Shown piece by piece: positions 1-9,386 of a stretch of 64,000 bases of DNA. Below the pieces are notes generated by a model. The model made no database searches and had not been told where the DNA came from. It worked only from the letters and a program-made list of their open reading frames with translations. The stretch is from Microbulbifer sp. THAF38. Its GTDB lineage: Bacteria > Pseudomonadota > Gammaproteobacteria > Pseudomonadales > Cellvibrionaceae. Location: assembly GCF_009363535.1 (NCBI RefSeq), contig NZ_CP045369.1:248001-312000 (forward strand), read 5' to 3'. Made by a program: the position numbers and the translations under genes. Numbering within the stretch: position 1 is the first letter of the stretch; each line of letters begins with the position of its first letter.

Positions 1-257
1 GCGCCGGCACTCTGATTGCCCACGAAGGCGGTGTCGATCTGATCAACAGCGGTAATCCGGGTATGGCCTCGGGAGGCATGGGAGATCTGCTCACCGGAAT
101 AGTGGCGGCCTTGATCGGTCAGCACCTGCCATTGGTAGATGCGGCGCGCCTGGCAGTCTGGCTGCATGGCGAAGCGGGTAACCGCGCCGCGGAGGATGGT
201 CAGCGCGGCTTACTGGCCACAGATTTATTGCCCTGGATTCGACGGTTGGTGGACTGA
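1..257 (+). CDS. nnrD: ADP-dependent NAD(P)H-hydrate dehydratase, C-terminal end (partial)
   Basis: This is the 3' end of a gene that begins before the window; the reading frame starts at base 3 and stops with TGA at 255-257. The visible 84 residues contain the motif NPGMASGGMGDLLTG, the signature of the C-terminal YjeF/NnrD carbohydrate-kinase-like domain. That domain uses ADP to dehydrate damaged NAD(P)H hydrates back to NAD(P)H. The conserved Asp of the GGMGD segment is the expected catalytic base. The family often carries an N-terminal epimerase domain (NnrE), which cannot be seen here. The stop lies two bases before the GTG of tsaE, so the two genes are almost certainly co-transcribed and possibly translationally coupled. 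Confidence 0.9.
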   Translation, partial: AGTLIAHEGGVDLINSGNPGMASGGMGDLLTGIVAALIGQHLPLVDAARLAVWLHGEAGNRAAEDGQRGLLATDLLPWIRRLVD

Positions 258-259
258 TA

Positions 260-748
260 GTGAGTGAACTGAAATTGCATTTAGCGGACGAAGAGGCAAC
301 GGTGGCCGGCGGTGAAGCGCTGGGCCGCGCCTGCCTGGCCAGTGGCCTACAGCGGGGGCTCACCCTGTATCTGAATGGCCAGCTGGGCGCCGGCAAGACC
401 ACTTTTTGTCGCGGAGTATTGAGAGCCTTTGGGCACCAGGGCGCGGTGAAAAGTCCGACTTACACACTGGTTGAGCCCTACGAACTCGGCCCCCAGCGGG
501 TATATCACTTCGACCTCTATCGCCTGGGAGATGCCGAGGAGTTGGAGTTTATGGGGGTGCGGGACTATTTCGCCGCGCATAGCCTGAGCCTGGTGGAATG
601 GCCGGAACGCGGCGCTGGCGTTTTGCCCGAACCAGATTTGGAATTGACTCTGCAAGTGCCGGACAGCGGCCGCCAGCTGCTGTTGAATACCCACTCCAAA
701 CAGGGAGAAGCGGTGCTCGATACCCTGGCAAAGATGCTACATAAATAG
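260..748 (+). CDS. tsaE: tRNA threonylcarbamoyladenosine biosynthesis ATPase TsaE
   Basis: The 162-residue protein has a P-loop, GQLGAGKTTFCRG, around residues 40-52, then SPTYTLVEPY and HFDLYRL, both typical of TsaE (YjeE). TsaE is the ATPase that works with TsaB, TsaC and TsaD to make the t6A modification at position 37 of ANN-decoding tRNAs in the cytoplasm. The length is normal for the family. The start is GTG at 260, chosen because it gives the usual N-terminus and lies just after the nnrD stop. It is followed by amiB, a common gammaproteobacterial order (nnrD-tsaE-amiB-mutL). Confidence 0.95.
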   Translation: MSELKLHLADEEATVAGGEALGRACLASGLQRGLTLYLNGQLGAGKTTFCRGVLRAFGHQGAVKSPTYTLVEPYELGPQRVYHFDLYRLGDAEELEFMGVRDYFAAHSLSLVEWPERGAGVLPEPDLELTLQVPDSGRQLLLNTHSKQGEAVLDTLAKMLHK

Positions 749-804
749 GAATTGGCCTGAATTCAGGGACGTGTAAAAACAATAAGTGAAAGGGTTGGGA
801 AGTA

Positions 805-2115
805 ATGAGTAGGATGTGGCGCTCGCTAGTGGCCCTGGTAATCGGGCTGACAATCGCACTGCCGTTGACAGCGGCAGAAGTAGAGGGCGTGCGCCTGTGG
901 CGGGCGCCGGACCACACGCGTCTGGTCTTCGACCTGAGCGGCCCGGCGGAGCACAAGTTGTTTACCCTGAGCGGGCCGCACCGTGTTGTGGTGGATATTG
1001 CCGATACCCAGTTGAAGGCACAGTTAGATACTCTGGACCTGAAGGGTACTCCCATCGCCCAAGTACGCCACGCCCGCCACAACAAAAAAGACCTGCGAGT
1101 GGTCTTCGATTTGAAGCAGCAAACTAACCCGCGCAGCTTTGCCTTACGTCGCCACGAGCAGATGCCGGATCGCCTGGTGATCGATCTCTACGATGAGGTG
1201 AAAAGCGAGGAGAAAACCTTGCAGCAGGTGGGCGGCGAGCGGGATATCGTGATCGCTATCGACGCCGGCCATGGAGGTGAGGATCCGGGTGCGCTTGGGC
1301 CCGGCAGGCTGCGGGAAAAAGATGTGGTGCTGGCGATTGCCAAGCAGTTAAATAAACAGATCAACCAGAGACCGGGCTTTAGCGCCAAATTAGTGCGCTC
1401 CGGCGACTATTACGTTGCTCACCGGGATAGGGTAAATTTTGGCCGCAAGATTCGTGCAGATCTCTTTGTCTCGATACATGCCGACGCCTTTACCCGCAAG
1501 GATGCCCGTGGCGCCGGTGTCTATGCGGTATCGACTCGCGGCGCCACCAGTGAAACAGCGCGCTTTCTGGCCCAGCGGGAAAACGAGTCGGATCTGATCG
1601 GTGGTGCAGGCAGCCTGAACCTGGGCGACAAGGACGATACCCTCGCCGGAGTCCTGCTGGATCTCTCTATGACTGCGACCATGAATGCCAGCCTGGATAT
1701 CGGTGCCAGTGTACTGTCCCAGCTGGGAACCGTGACGCATCTGCACAAGAAGCGTGTGGAGCAGGCCAATTTCGCCGTGTTGCGCTCTCCAGATGTGCCC
1801 TCAATTCTTGTAGAGACTGGTTTTATTACCAACCCCTATGAGTCAAAGCGTCTGCGTGACCCGAAATTCCAACGCAGGCTGGCACAAAAACTCAGCGAAG
1901 GTATAGTGGCCCACTTCGAGAGCCGCCCTCCGGCGGGCACTTGGGTTGCCGCCAATCGCGGTGCCGAAGCGCGCCGACATGTCATTGCCCGCGGCGAGAC
2001 ACTGTCAGGAATCGCCGCGCGCTACCGAATTTCCGTGGCGTCCCTGAAGGAAGCTAACGGCATCAACAGCTCGGTCATCCGTGTCGGCCAGACACTGAGT
2101 ATCCCTTCCGGTTAA
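805..2115 (+). CDS. amiB: N-acetylmuramoyl-L-alanine amidase with AMIN, Amidase_3 and LysM domains
   Basis: This 436-residue periplasmic amidase cleaves the amide bond between MurNAc and the stem peptide during cell separation. A signal peptide ends near residue 23 (PLTAAEV). An AMIN domain (about 25-130) targets the enzyme to the septum. The zinc-dependent Amidase_3 domain (about 147-370) shows IAIDAGHGGEDPGA, LREKDV, SIHADA and ILVETGF; H156, E171 and H225 fit the metal ligands and the final Glu fits the catalytic base. A C-terminal LysM module (about 388-433, motif RGETLSGIAARYRIS) should bind glycan. One LysM with this layout is typical of Pseudomonas-type AmiB. Such enzymes usually need EnvC/NlpD-type activators, which are not in this window. 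Confidence 0.93.
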   Translation: MSRMWRSLVALVIGLTIALPLTAAEVEGVRLWRAPDHTRLVFDLSGPAEHKLFTLSGPHRVVVDIADTQLKAQLDTLDLKGTPIAQVRHARHNKKDLRVVFDLKQQTNPRSFALRRHEQMPDRLVIDLYDEVKSEEKTLQQVGGERDIVIAIDAGHGGEDPGALGPGRLREKDVVLAIAKQLNKQINQRPGFSAKLVRSGDYYVAHRDRVNFGRKIRADLFVSIHADAFTRKDARGAGVYAVSTRGATSETARFLAQRENESDLIGGAGSLNLGDKDDTLAGVLLDLSMTATMNASLDIGASVLSQLGTVTHLHKKRVEQANFAVLRSPDVPSILVETGFITNPYESKRLRDPKFQRRLAQKLSEGIVAHFESRPPAGTWVAANRGAEARRHVIARGETLSGIAARYRISVASLKEANGINSSVIRVGQTLSIPSG

Positions 2116-2170
2116 TCGGTTTTTACGAATTAGCGCCCCACGGCCACAGCAGCAATAACAGGCCAGAGTT

Positions 2171-4060
2171 ATGCACGAACGTATCCAGCAATTATCTCCG
2201 CGTCTCGCCAACCAGATCGCTGCCGGTGAGGTGGTCGAACGCCCCGCCTCTGTAATCAAGGAGCTGCTGGAAAACAGCCTGGATGCTGGCGCCACGCGGC
2301 TGGAAGTGGATATTGATAACGGCGGCATCAAGCGCATGAAAGTGCGGGATAACGGCAAGGGTATCGAGAAAGAGGATTTGCCCATGGCGCTGGCGCGCCA
2401 TGCCACATCTAAAATCCACGTGCTGGAAGATCTGGAGGCGGTGGCCACCCTGGGGTTCCGTGGTGAGGCCCTGGCCAGTATTTCCTCTGTCGCGCGATTG
2501 AATCTGATCAGCAGCCGCGATGAGAGCGGCAAGGGCTGGCAAGTGAGTGCCGAGGGCCGTGACATGCAGGCACAGCTGGCGCCGGCGGCCCACCCCCGCG
2601 GCACTACCGTGGATGTGCGCGACTTGTTTTTCAATACGCCGGCAAGACGCAAATTCCTGCGCACCGAGAAGACCGAATTTAATCGTATCGACGACACCAT
2701 CAAGCGCCTAGCGCTGTCCCGCTTCGATGTGTCTATCAGTCTGCGCCACAACGGTAAGGGCGTGCATAACCTGCGCGCCGGCAGCGGCCGTGTGGAGATG
2801 GAGCGCCGTGTGGCGCAGGTGTGCGGTCCGGCGTTTATGCAGAATGCCCTGCATATCGATGTGGAGCGCAGTGGTCTGCGCCTGTGGGGTTGGGTGGCCG
2901 AGCCGGCTTTTTCCCGCTCCCAGGCCGATCTGCAATTCTTCTACGTCAATGGGCGTGCTATTCGCGACAAAGTGGTGAGTCACGCGGTGCGCCGCGCCTT
3001 TGCCGATGTGCTCTATCACGGCCGCCATCCAGCGTTTGTGCTCTATCTGGAATTGGACCCGGCATCGGTGGATGTGAATGTGCATCCCACCAAACACGAG
3101 GTGCGCTTTCGCGATGGCCGCCTAGTGCATGATTTCCTGTTTGGCAGTTTGCACAGAGCCCTAGCCGATGTGCGCCCAGGGCAGAAAGATGAGCAAGCTG
3201 AAGAGGCTGATGGGCAAGAGAATGGTGCCGCAGAAAGAGTCAGCGGTATCCAGGCGGGAGAATTCTCCGGCCAGCAAAAAATGCCGCTCTCCAATCGCCC
3301 CTCACCGTCGAGTTTGCAGCAGCAAATGAATGCCTACGGCGCCCTGCATCAACCCTACCGGGAGCCGGCGGGTGTTGCCGAATCTGCAGCCACAGCCGCG
3401 CCTCAGCCTGGCGTTGCAGTTGCGCCTATGGCAGTGCAGATGCCAATGGCCAGTGACAATGCCAGTGGGGAAGAGATCCCGCCGCTAGGCTTTGCCATTG
3501 CCCAGCTGCACGGTATTTATATTCTCGCGCAGAACGAGCAGGGCATGATCGTGGTAGACATGCACGCTGCTCATGAGCGTATTGTTTACGAACAGATGAA
3601 AACGGCCCATGCCGCCGGCGGCATTCAGGCGCAGCCATTGCTGGTGCCGGTGAGTTTGGCGGTGAGCCAGCGCGAGGCGGATTGCTTTGAGGAGCGCAGT
3701 GAGGTTTTCACTTCTCTCGGCTTTGTGCTGCAGCGCGCCGGCCCGGAAACCCTGCTGGTACGCCAGGTGCCCACCATGTTGCACGGTGCCCAGGTGGAGC
3801 AACTGGTGCGCGATGTACTGTCGGATTTACTTGGGCAGGGCGACAGTGAGCGCATTGGCGAGCGCATCAACGAAGTGCTCGCTACCATGGCCTGTCACGG
3901 TTCTGTGCGCGCCAACCGCCGCCTGACGGTGCCGGAAATGAATGCGCTGCTGCGGGATATGGAGCGCACCGAGCGCAGCGGCCAGTGCAATCACGGCCGC
4001 CCGACCTGGACCCAGGTTAAACTGGCGGATATGGATAAGTGGTTTATGCGCGGTCAATAA
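2171..4060 (+). CDS. mutL: DNA mismatch repair protein MutL
   Basis: The 629-residue protein couples MutS mismatch recognition to strand incision. The N-terminal GHKL ATPase has its motifs in order: [15 protein letters not shown], and [13 protein letters not shown] (about 95-107), followed by [18 protein letters not shown]. The S5-like domain contains FVNGR-type sequence and [15 protein letters not shown] low-complexity linker spans about 335-430. The C-terminal dimerisation domain contains [12 protein letters not shown] near residues 462-473, which fits the D[QM]HA(X)2E(X)4E endonuclease motif, plus the zinc-site partners ACHGSVRA and CNHGRP. The nicking motif indicates a MutH-independent system, unlike E. 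coli. Confidence 0.96.
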   Translation: MHERIQQLSPRLANQIAAGEVVERPASVIKELLENSLDAGATRLEVDIDNGGIKRMKVRDNGKGIEKEDLPMALARHATSKIHVLEDLEAVATLGFRGEALASISSVARLNLISSRDESGKGWQVSAEGRDMQAQLAPAAHPRGTTVDVRDLFFNTPARRKFLRTEKTEFNRIDDTIKRLALSRFDVSISLRHNGKGVHNLRAGSGRVEMERRVAQVCGPAFMQNALHIDVERSGLRLWGWVAEPAFSRSQADLQFFYVNGRAIRDKVVSHAVRRAFADVLYHGRHPAFVLYLELDPASVDVNVHPTKHEVRFRDGRLVHDFLFGSLHRALADVRPGQKDEQAEEADGQENGAAERVSGIQAGEFSGQQKMPLSNRPSPSSLQQQMNAYGALHQPYREPAGVAESAATAAPQPGVAVAPMAVQMPMASDNASGEEIPPLGFAIAQLHGIYILAQNEQGMIVVDMHAAHERIVYEQMKTAHAAGGIQAQPLLVPVSLAVSQREADCFEERSEVFTSLGFVLQRAGPETLLVRQVPTMLHGAQVEQLVRDVLSDLLGQGDSERIGERINEVLATMACHGSVRANRRLTVPEMNALLRDMERTERSGQCNHGRPTWTQVKLADMDKWFMRGQ

Positions 4061-4085
4061 CCGCGTTTGGGAAGTAGGTGTTGAT

Positions 4086-5054
4086 TTGAGCGAGCGCACT
4101 CTGGACGATAAACCCCGCGCGATTTTTTTAATGGGCCCCACCGCATCGGGCAAAACGGATTTGGCTATGGCCCTGGCCGACCATCTGCCGGTGGAGTTAA
4201 TTAGTGTGGATTCGGCCCTGGTCTACCGGGGCCTTGATCTTGGTTCGGCCAAACCCAGTGCAGAGGAGTTGGCCCGCTACCCCCACCGTTTGATTGATAT
4301 CTGTGACCCCAGCGAGTCCTATTCCGCCGGTCGTTTTCGCAAAGATGCTCTTGAAGCTATGGACGAAATCAGCACAGCCGGTAAGATCCCTTTACTGGTT
4401 GGCGGAACTATGTTGTATTTCCGTGCTCTCCTAGAAGGAATGGCAAAATTGCCAGAGGCCGACCCGCAACTGCGTGCGGAAATTGAAGCGCGTGCCGAGC
4501 GCGAGGGCTGGCCCGCGTTACACGCGGAGCTGGCACAGGTCGATCCACAGTTGGCGGCAGAATTGCACCCCAATCACTCGGTGCGCATCGAGCGGGGACT
4601 TGAGGTTTATCGGCTTACCGGTGTGCCTCTGTCCCAGTTGCGTCGCGAGCAGGCTGGGGGTGGTGTGCAGGAACGCTACCGGTTGAGTCAGTTGGCGATT
4701 ATGCCTCGCGATAGGTCGCTGCTTCATGAGCGTATCGAACTGCGTTTTCGGCGGATGCTTGAAGCCGGATTTGTGCAGGAAGTGCGCGGTTTGTATGGGC
4801 GCGGCGATCTGCACGAGGACCTGCCGGCAATTCGCGCAGTGGGCTATCGTCAAGTGTGGCAGTACCTGGATGGGCGCTGCGATTACGACGAGATGGTTGC
4901 CGCGGGAATTGCCGCCACCCGCCAGCTGGCAAAGCGCCAGCTGACTTGGTTGCGGCGCTGGCCTGAGCTGGAAATTTTGTACACTCAGGATAGTGAGGGC
5001 GGGGTGCGTGAGAATGATGAAATATTGGCCGAAGCCTTGAAATTTCTCGCTTAA
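4086..5054 (+). CDS. miaA: tRNA dimethylallyltransferase MiaA
   Basis: MiaA transfers a dimethylallyl group to A37 of tRNAs that read codons starting with U. The protein opens with the P-loop [18 protein letters not shown], then [19 protein letters not shown] and [10 protein letters not shown], all standard for the family. [14 protein letters not shown] and [15 protein letters not shown] sit near the C-terminus. The frame is open from 3942, but that would overlap mutL by over 100 bases with unrelated residues. I chose TTG at 4086, which has AGG seven bases upstream and gives 322 residues, close to the usual length of about 316. The gene follows mutL by 25 bases. Confidence 0.93.
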   Translation: MSERTLDDKPRAIFLMGPTASGKTDLAMALADHLPVELISVDSALVYRGLDLGSAKPSAEELARYPHRLIDICDPSESYSAGRFRKDALEAMDEISTAGKIPLLVGGTMLYFRALLEGMAKLPEADPQLRAEIEARAEREGWPALHAELAQVDPQLAAELHPNHSVRIERGLEVYRLTGVPLSQLRREQAGGGVQERYRLSQLAIMPRDRSLLHERIELRFRRMLEAGFVQEVRGLYGRGDLHEDLPAIRAVGYRQVWQYLDGRCDYDEMVAAGIAATRQLAKRQLTWLRRWPELEILYTQDSEGGVRENDEILAEALKFLA

Positions 5055-5110
5055 GCATCCATAACGTGGTTGGGCTATAAAACGACAAGCTCAGTCAGTC
5101 AGTTTTCACA

Positions 5111-5215
5111 GAGCCGGCCTTTTCCGGCTCGCTACTACACTACTTATACGCGTATTCGACCTCAGTCGTTTTTTGATCCGCGCTCTTCGCGGATGCGATT
5201 GCGGCCTGCATCCGC
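5111..5215 (+). promoter_or_regulatory. hfq leader with three hairpins, two mutually exclusive
   Basis: The 189 bases between miaA and hfq hold three inverted repeats. The first pairs GAGCCGG (5111-5117) with CCGGCTC (5124-5130). The second pairs ATCCGCG (5176-5182) with CGCGGAT (5188-5194). The third pairs GCGGATGC (5189-5196) with GCATCCGC (5208-5215). The second and third share 5189-5194, so they cannot form together. None is followed by a T-run. The ribosome site AAGGAG (5231-5236) lies 15 bases after the last stem. E. coli hfq is known to be autoregulated through its leader; a similar role here is inference. Confidence 0.4.
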
Positions 5216-5243
5216 ATTCAGCTTTTTGACAAGGAGAAAAAAG

Positions 5244-5528
5244 ATGTCAAAAGGGCACAGCTTACAAGACCCTTACCTCAACGTACTGCGCAAAGAGCGT
5301 ATCCCGGTTTCTATCTATCTGGTAAACGGCATCAAGCTCCAAGGGCAAATTGAATCTTTCGACCAGTTTGTGGTGTTGCTGAAAAATACCGTTAGCCAAA
5401 TGGTATACAAGCACGCTATTTCCACTGTTGTACCGTCCCGCGCTGTGCGCGTTCCACTGTTGAACCCAGCCGCACAGCATGGCGGAGAGGGCAATGGTGA
5501 AGGCGGTGAGCGCGAATCTTTCAGCTGA
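5244..5528 (+). CDS. hfq: RNA chaperone Hfq
   Basis: Hfq forms a hexameric Sm-fold ring that pairs small RNAs with mRNAs. The 94-residue product begins [19 protein letters not shown] and has the Sm1 stretch [20 protein letters not shown] and the Sm2 stretch with [10 protein letters not shown] (Y-K-H RNA-binding signature). The C-terminal tail is short and rich in Gly and Glu. An upstream in-frame start at 5070 would add 58 residues unlike Hfq. ATG 5244 has AAGGAG seven bases upstream and gives the family N-terminus. It sits in the conserved miaA-hfq-hflX order. Confidence 0.97.
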   Translation: MSKGHSLQDPYLNVLRKERIPVSIYLVNGIKLQGQIESFDQFVVLLKNTVSQMVYKHAISTVVPSRAVRVPLLNPAAQHGGEGNGEGGERESFS

Positions 5529-5552
5529 TTGCGTTGCGCGTTATCGAGACTC

Positions 5553-5572
5553 GCGCCCCATTGCCGGGGCGC
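5553..5572 (+). terminator. GC-rich hairpin after hfq
   Basis: GCGCCCC (5553-5559) pairs perfectly with GGGGCGC (5566-5572) around a six-base loop, 25 bases after the hfq stop. There is no T-run afterwards, so it is more likely an mRNA 3' end protector or partial attenuator between hfq and hflX than a strong intrinsic terminator. Confidence 0.35.
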
Positions 5573-5664
5573 TAGCAGCCGTGTGAATCTGATATTAGAT
5601 TTCCGGCTGCCACTTCAACCAGGGAGCCGGGTAGGCGTCCACTTCCTCATACAGAGATTTCCCA

Positions 5665-7002
5665 TTGTTTTTCGATCGACCGGAATCCGGTGAACTGGCA
5701 GTACTGGTACACCTTGAACTCTCCGCTATAGACAGCCCAGATGATCCTCGCGAATTTGAGGAGCTTGCCCTCTCTGCCGGAGCAGACCCGGTCAGTTTTA
5801 TCTTTGGACAGCGCGCCACTCCAGACCCCAAAACTTTTGTCGGCCGGGGCAAGCTGGAAGAGATTCGCCAGGTGGTGAAAGAGCAGGGTGCGGAATTGGT
5901 GATCTTTGATCACACCCTGTCCCCCAGTCAGGAGCGCAACGTTGAGCGCGAACTCAAGTGTCGGGTGTTGGATCGCACCGGCCTGATCCTCGATATTTTC
6001 GCCCAGCGTGCGCGTACCCACGAAGGTAAGTTACAGGTGGAGCTTGCGCAGTTGCGCCATATGGCCACCCGGCTGGTGCGCGGCTGGACCCACTTGGAAC
6101 GGCAAAAAGGCGGTATCGGCTTGCGCGGTCCAGGTGAGACCCAGCTGGAAACTGATCGCCGCCTGCTGCGCGCGCGTATAGATTCCATTGAGAAGCGCCT
6201 GGAAAAAGTCCGCCGCCAGCGGGAACAGGGCCGGCGTGCGCGCTCCCGTGCCGAGGTGGCCACGGTTTCCCTGGTGGGTTATACCAACGCCGGTAAGTCG
6301 ACCTTGTTTAACCGACTTACCGACGCCGATGTATACGTGCGCGACCAATTGTTTGCGACCCTCGATCCGACCATGCGCAGGGTTGAATTACCCAATGTTG
6401 GCGCCATGATCCTTGCAGATACGGTAGGTTTTGTTTCGCACCTGCCACACAAATTGGTTGAGGCTTTTCGTGCGACTCTGGAGGAAGCCGCCCAGGCAAC
6501 ACTGCTACTGCACGTAGTGGATGCCGCCGCAGAGGATCGCCTGCACTTGATGGAAGAGGTACAGACCGTGCTCGAGGAAATCGGTGCATCGGATCTTCCA
6601 CAGCTGCTGGTGTACAACAAAATCGATCTGCTCGCCGACTTTGAGCCCCGCATCGATCGCGATGAACAGGGCGTGCCACGCGCGGTTTGGCTGTCCGCGG
6701 TGACAGGCGCCGGCTGTGATCTTTTGGTGGAGGCGATTGCGGAGCGCCTGGGCGAACAAATGGTGCAGGGCCTGCTGGTAGTGAGGCCACAGCAATCCCG
6801 CTTGCGCGCCCAGCTCTATCAAATCAATGCAGTGCAGAGCGAACAATACCGGGATAATGGCGACTGCGAGTTGCAGTTATTGTTGCCGCGTAGTGATTTC
6901 CAGCGTTTGCTGGCTCCATTTTTAAATGCCGGTGAAGAGCCGGAGTGGTTGCCACAAGAAAATATTCGTGGCGACAGCAGTAGCGACAACGAAGCGCAGT
7001 AG
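5665..7002 (+). CDS. hflX: Ribosome-associated GTPase HflX
   Basis: HflX is a GTPase that binds the large ribosomal subunit and splits stalled or heat-damaged ribosomes. The N-terminal HflX domain includes FVGRGKLEEI and FDHTLSPSQERN. A coiled-coil linker (about 150-195, rich in Arg, Lys and Glu) leads into the G domain with GYTNAGKSTLFNRLT (G1), DTVGFVSHLP (G3) and YNKIDLL (G4). The 445 residues are normal for the family. The only start that gives the expected N-terminus (FFDRPESGE) is TTG at 5665, with a weak AGAG upstream; the rare start may lower expression. It lies downstream of hfq and upstream of hflKC. Confidence 0.93.
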   Translation: MFFDRPESGELAVLVHLELSAIDSPDDPREFEELALSAGADPVSFIFGQRATPDPKTFVGRGKLEEIRQVVKEQGAELVIFDHTLSPSQERNVERELKCRVLDRTGLILDIFAQRARTHEGKLQVELAQLRHMATRLVRGWTHLERQKGGIGLRGPGETQLETDRRLLRARIDSIEKRLEKVRRQREQGRRARSRAEVATVSLVGYTNAGKSTLFNRLTDADVYVRDQLFATLDPTMRRVELPNVGAMILADTVGFVSHLPHKLVEAFRATLEEAAQATLLLHVVDAAAEDRLHLMEEVQTVLEEIGASDLPQLLVYNKIDLLADFEPRIDRDEQGVPRAVWLSAVTGAGCDLLVEAIAERLGEQMVQGLLVVRPQQSRLRAQLYQINAVQSEQYRDNGDCELQLLLPRSDFQRLLAPFLNAGEEPEWLPQENIRGDSSSDNEAQ

Positions 7003-7111
7003 CCTTAGCTTCAGCCTCTTGTAGATGAGTCTTTATACGGCTGAGGCGGCCGCGATTTCGACAAAATTGCCTTTGGCAGAGGTTTGGCGGCAATATTTTG
7101 CCGGCGGGGAA

Positions 7112-7120
7112 TGCTAGAAT
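7112..7120 (+). promoter_or_regulatory. Candidate extended -10 promoter for hflKC
   Basis: The sequence TGCTAGAAT (7112-7120) matches an extended -10 element (TGN followed by TAGAAT). It lies 45 bases before the hflK start, in the 162-base gap after hflX. There is no good -35 box at the matching distance, which extended -10 promoters tolerate. Prediction by eye only. Confidence 0.35.
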
Positions 7121-7164
7121 CCGCCGGAGTAAAAGCTTAAATGATCAGAGTTGGAGTAATTTAG

Positions 7165-8307
7165 ATGGCCTGGAATGAACCGGGTGGTAACAACGGCAAA
7201 GACCCTTGGGGTGGTGGCGGTGGCAACCGCAATAACGATGGCCCACCGGATCTCGACGAGCTGTTCCGCAAAGTCCAGCAGAAACTCGGCGGATTGTTTG
7301 GCGGTAGCCCAAGCACCGGAACGGGTAAATTCCCATGGATGCTGGTGATTGTTATCGCGGTATTAATTTATGCGGGACTCGGTATTTATCAGGTTAACGC
7401 CAACGAACAGGCGGTGGTGTTGCGCCTGGGTAAATACCATTCGACTGAGTCCGCCGGTCTGCACTGGAACCCACCGCTGATCGATCATGTCACCAAGGTC
7501 AATATGACTGAGGTGCGTACCGAGCGCACCACCGGACAGATGCTGACCGAAGACGCCAATATCGTGGAAGTGGTATTGACCGTTCAGTGGCAAGTGAGTG
7601 ATGCGGAATCTTTTGTGCTGCGTGTGCGCGAGCCGGTGAAGAGCCTGCAGGAGGCCACTGACAGTGCCCTGCGCCATGTAGTGGGCTCTCTCACTCTGAA
7701 CGGTGTGATTTCGCAAAACCGGACCCAGGTATCCACTGACACCCAGCAGCGTCTGCAGGAATACCTGGATCTCTACCAGACGGGCATCCGCATTGATGTG
7801 GTGAACCTCACTGACGCTAAGGCGCCCCGCGAAGTGCAAGATGCCTTCGATGATGTGACCAAAGCCCGCGAGGATGAGGTGCGTCTGCAAAACGAAGCCC
7901 AGGCCTATGCCAATCAGGTGATCCCGGTTGCCCGCGGTCAGGCTCAGCGCATTATCGAAGAAGCGGAGGGTTACAAGGCCCGGGTGGTAGAGAGTGCCCG
8001 CGGTGAGGCGGTTCGCTTCGAGAAGCTGCTGACAGAGTACGAGCGCGCGCCGGAAGTGACCCGTGAGCGTCTTTACCTGGATGCGGTGCAGGATGTGATG
8101 TCCAGCACTTCCAAAGTGATGGTCGATGTCGAGGGTGGCAACAACATGATGTACCTGCCGCTGGATAAGCTGGCGCAGGAGAGCACGACTCAGGCTGCCC
8201 AACGCAAAGACACCTCCCCGATTGTAATCGAAGAGGTCTACCAGCGTATCGTCGAGCGCCTGCGTCAGGATGCTGCCGGCAACCGCCGCAGCCAGACTGT
8301 TCGCTAG
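7165..8307 (+). CDS. hflK: FtsH protease regulator HflK
   Basis: HflK is an inner-membrane SPFH/band-7 protein that forms a cage with HflC around the FtsH protease and modulates membrane-protein degradation. The 380 residues begin with a Gly- and Asn-rich cytoplasmic stretch (WNEPGGNNGKDPWGGGGG), followed by one transmembrane helix (about 55-77, WMLVIVIAVLIYAGLGIY) and the SPFH domain starting NANEQAVVLRLGKY. A long Glu/Ala/Arg helical segment occupies about 230-310. The start ATG at 7165 gives the usual N-terminus. hflC follows after 11 bases. Confidence 0.96.
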   Translation: MAWNEPGGNNGKDPWGGGGGNRNNDGPPDLDELFRKVQQKLGGLFGGSPSTGTGKFPWMLVIVIAVLIYAGLGIYQVNANEQAVVLRLGKYHSTESAGLHWNPPLIDHVTKVNMTEVRTERTTGQMLTEDANIVEVVLTVQWQVSDAESFVLRVREPVKSLQEATDSALRHVVGSLTLNGVISQNRTQVSTDTQQRLQEYLDLYQTGIRIDVVNLTDAKAPREVQDAFDDVTKAREDEVRLQNEAQAYANQVIPVARGQAQRIIEEAEGYKARVVESARGEAVRFEKLLTEYERAPEVTRERLYLDAVQDVMSSTSKVMVDVEGGNNMMYLPLDKLAQESTTQAAQRKDTSPIVIEEVYQRIVERLRQDAAGNRRSQTVR

Positions 8308-8318
8308 GAGGTGATGGA

Positions 8319-9191
8319 ATGAATAACAAAACTCTGGGAATTATCGTCGTACTGCTGCTCGGTATCCTATTGGTTTCCTCCAGTGCCTTTGTGGTGAAGG
8401 AAACGGAAAAGGCCGTATTGCTGCGTTTCGGTGAACTGGTGCGCACTTATACCGAGCCGGGCCTCTACTTCAAGATCCCGTTTGCGGAAAAGCTGCGCAA
8501 GTTCGACGCACGTATCCAAACTGTGGATTCGAGCCCGGTGCGCATGCTCAACAGCGAAAACAAGTTCATGATGGTGGATTCCTACGCTAAGTATCGTATC
8601 TCCGATGTGAGCAAGTTCTACATCGCCACCCGCGGTGATCAGCGCAATGCGGTGCGTCTGCTGTCGGAGCAAATCAACGACCGTCTGCGTAACCAGTTTG
8701 GTGTACGCGATCTGCACGAGGTGGTCAGTGGTGAGCGCGATGAGTTAATGTCTGAAATCACTAAAAATCTGAATCAGATAGCGCAAAAGAACCTTGGAGT
8801 GGAAGTGATTGATGTGCGCGTCAAGCGTATCGACCTGCCGCCGGAGGTCTCCGAGTCCGTGTTCCAGCGTATGCGCGCAGGTCGTGAGCTCGAAGCGCGG
8901 GATCATCGCGCCAAGGGTCAGGAAGCCAGTGAGCGTATCAAGGCCAATGCTGATCGCCAGAAGGTGGTCATCGAGTCCGAGGCCTACCGCCAGGCCGAAG
9001 AACTGCGTGGTGCCGGCGATGCGGAGGCAGCAGCTATTTACGCCGCGGCCTATACTAAGAACCCCGAGTTCTACCGCTTTACCCGCAGCCTGCAGGCCTA
9101 CAGGGAATCTTTCCGCAGTAAATCCGACATGATGCTGGTGGATCCAGATAGTGAGTTTTTCCGCTACCTGAAGGATCCCAAAGGGCAATAA
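8319..9191 (+). CDS. hflC: FtsH protease regulator HflC
   Basis: HflC is the partner of HflK in the membrane complex that surrounds FtsH. The 290-residue protein has an N-terminal membrane anchor (about 5-25, GIIVVLLLGILLVSSSAFVV), then VKETEKAVLLRFGEL and GLYFKIPF, both characteristic of the SPFH domain. A helical arm contains ASERIKANADRQKVVIESEAYRQ (split here across the heptads) and the family end FYRFTRSLQAYRESF. ATG 8319 is preceded by AGGAGG at 8308-8313, directly after the hflK stop codon, showing a tight operon. Confidence 0.96.
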   Translation: MNNKTLGIIVVLLLGILLVSSSAFVVKETEKAVLLRFGELVRTYTEPGLYFKIPFAEKLRKFDARIQTVDSSPVRMLNSENKFMMVDSYAKYRISDVSKFYIATRGDQRNAVRLLSEQINDRLRNQFGVRDLHEVVSGERDELMSEITKNLNQIAQKNLGVEVIDVRVKRIDLPPEVSESVFQRMRAGRELEARDHRAKGQEASERIKANADRQKVVIESEAYRQAEELRGAGDAEAAAIYAAAYTKNPEFYRFTRSLQAYRESFRSKSDMMLVDPDSEFFRYLKDPKGQ

Positions 9192-9317
9192 ACCAGCTCG
9201 CAGGGCAAATGGCAGCGGATTATCCCTAACCGCTAACCGCTAGCCGTTTACCCGAGGTCGCGGCTGTCCTTGCGACAGCCCTACCTTCCTGCCGGCAGTT
9301 GGTGCTAAAATCACGCA

Positions 9318-9341
9318 AACCGGGCCTCGCCCGGTTTTTTT
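9318..9341 (+). terminator. Intrinsic terminator after hflC
   Basis: AACCGGGC (9318-9325) pairs perfectly with GCCCGGTT (9329-9336) around a three-base loop, and a run of seven T residues covers 9335-9341. This is a strong rho-independent terminator 126 bases after hflC and 45 bases before hisZ. It ends the hfq-hflX-hflKC unit, so hisZ must have its own promoter or depend on read-through. Confidence 0.85.
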
Positions 9342-9386
9342 GTGGAAGCCGACGCGCCTCATTAACTCTGAAAAGTCCGTTACACC

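Noticed and set aside
3942..4085. Upstream extension of miaA in the same frame
   Set aside because: It overlaps mutL coding sequence and gives residues unlike MiaA; TTG 4086 has a spaced ribosome site.
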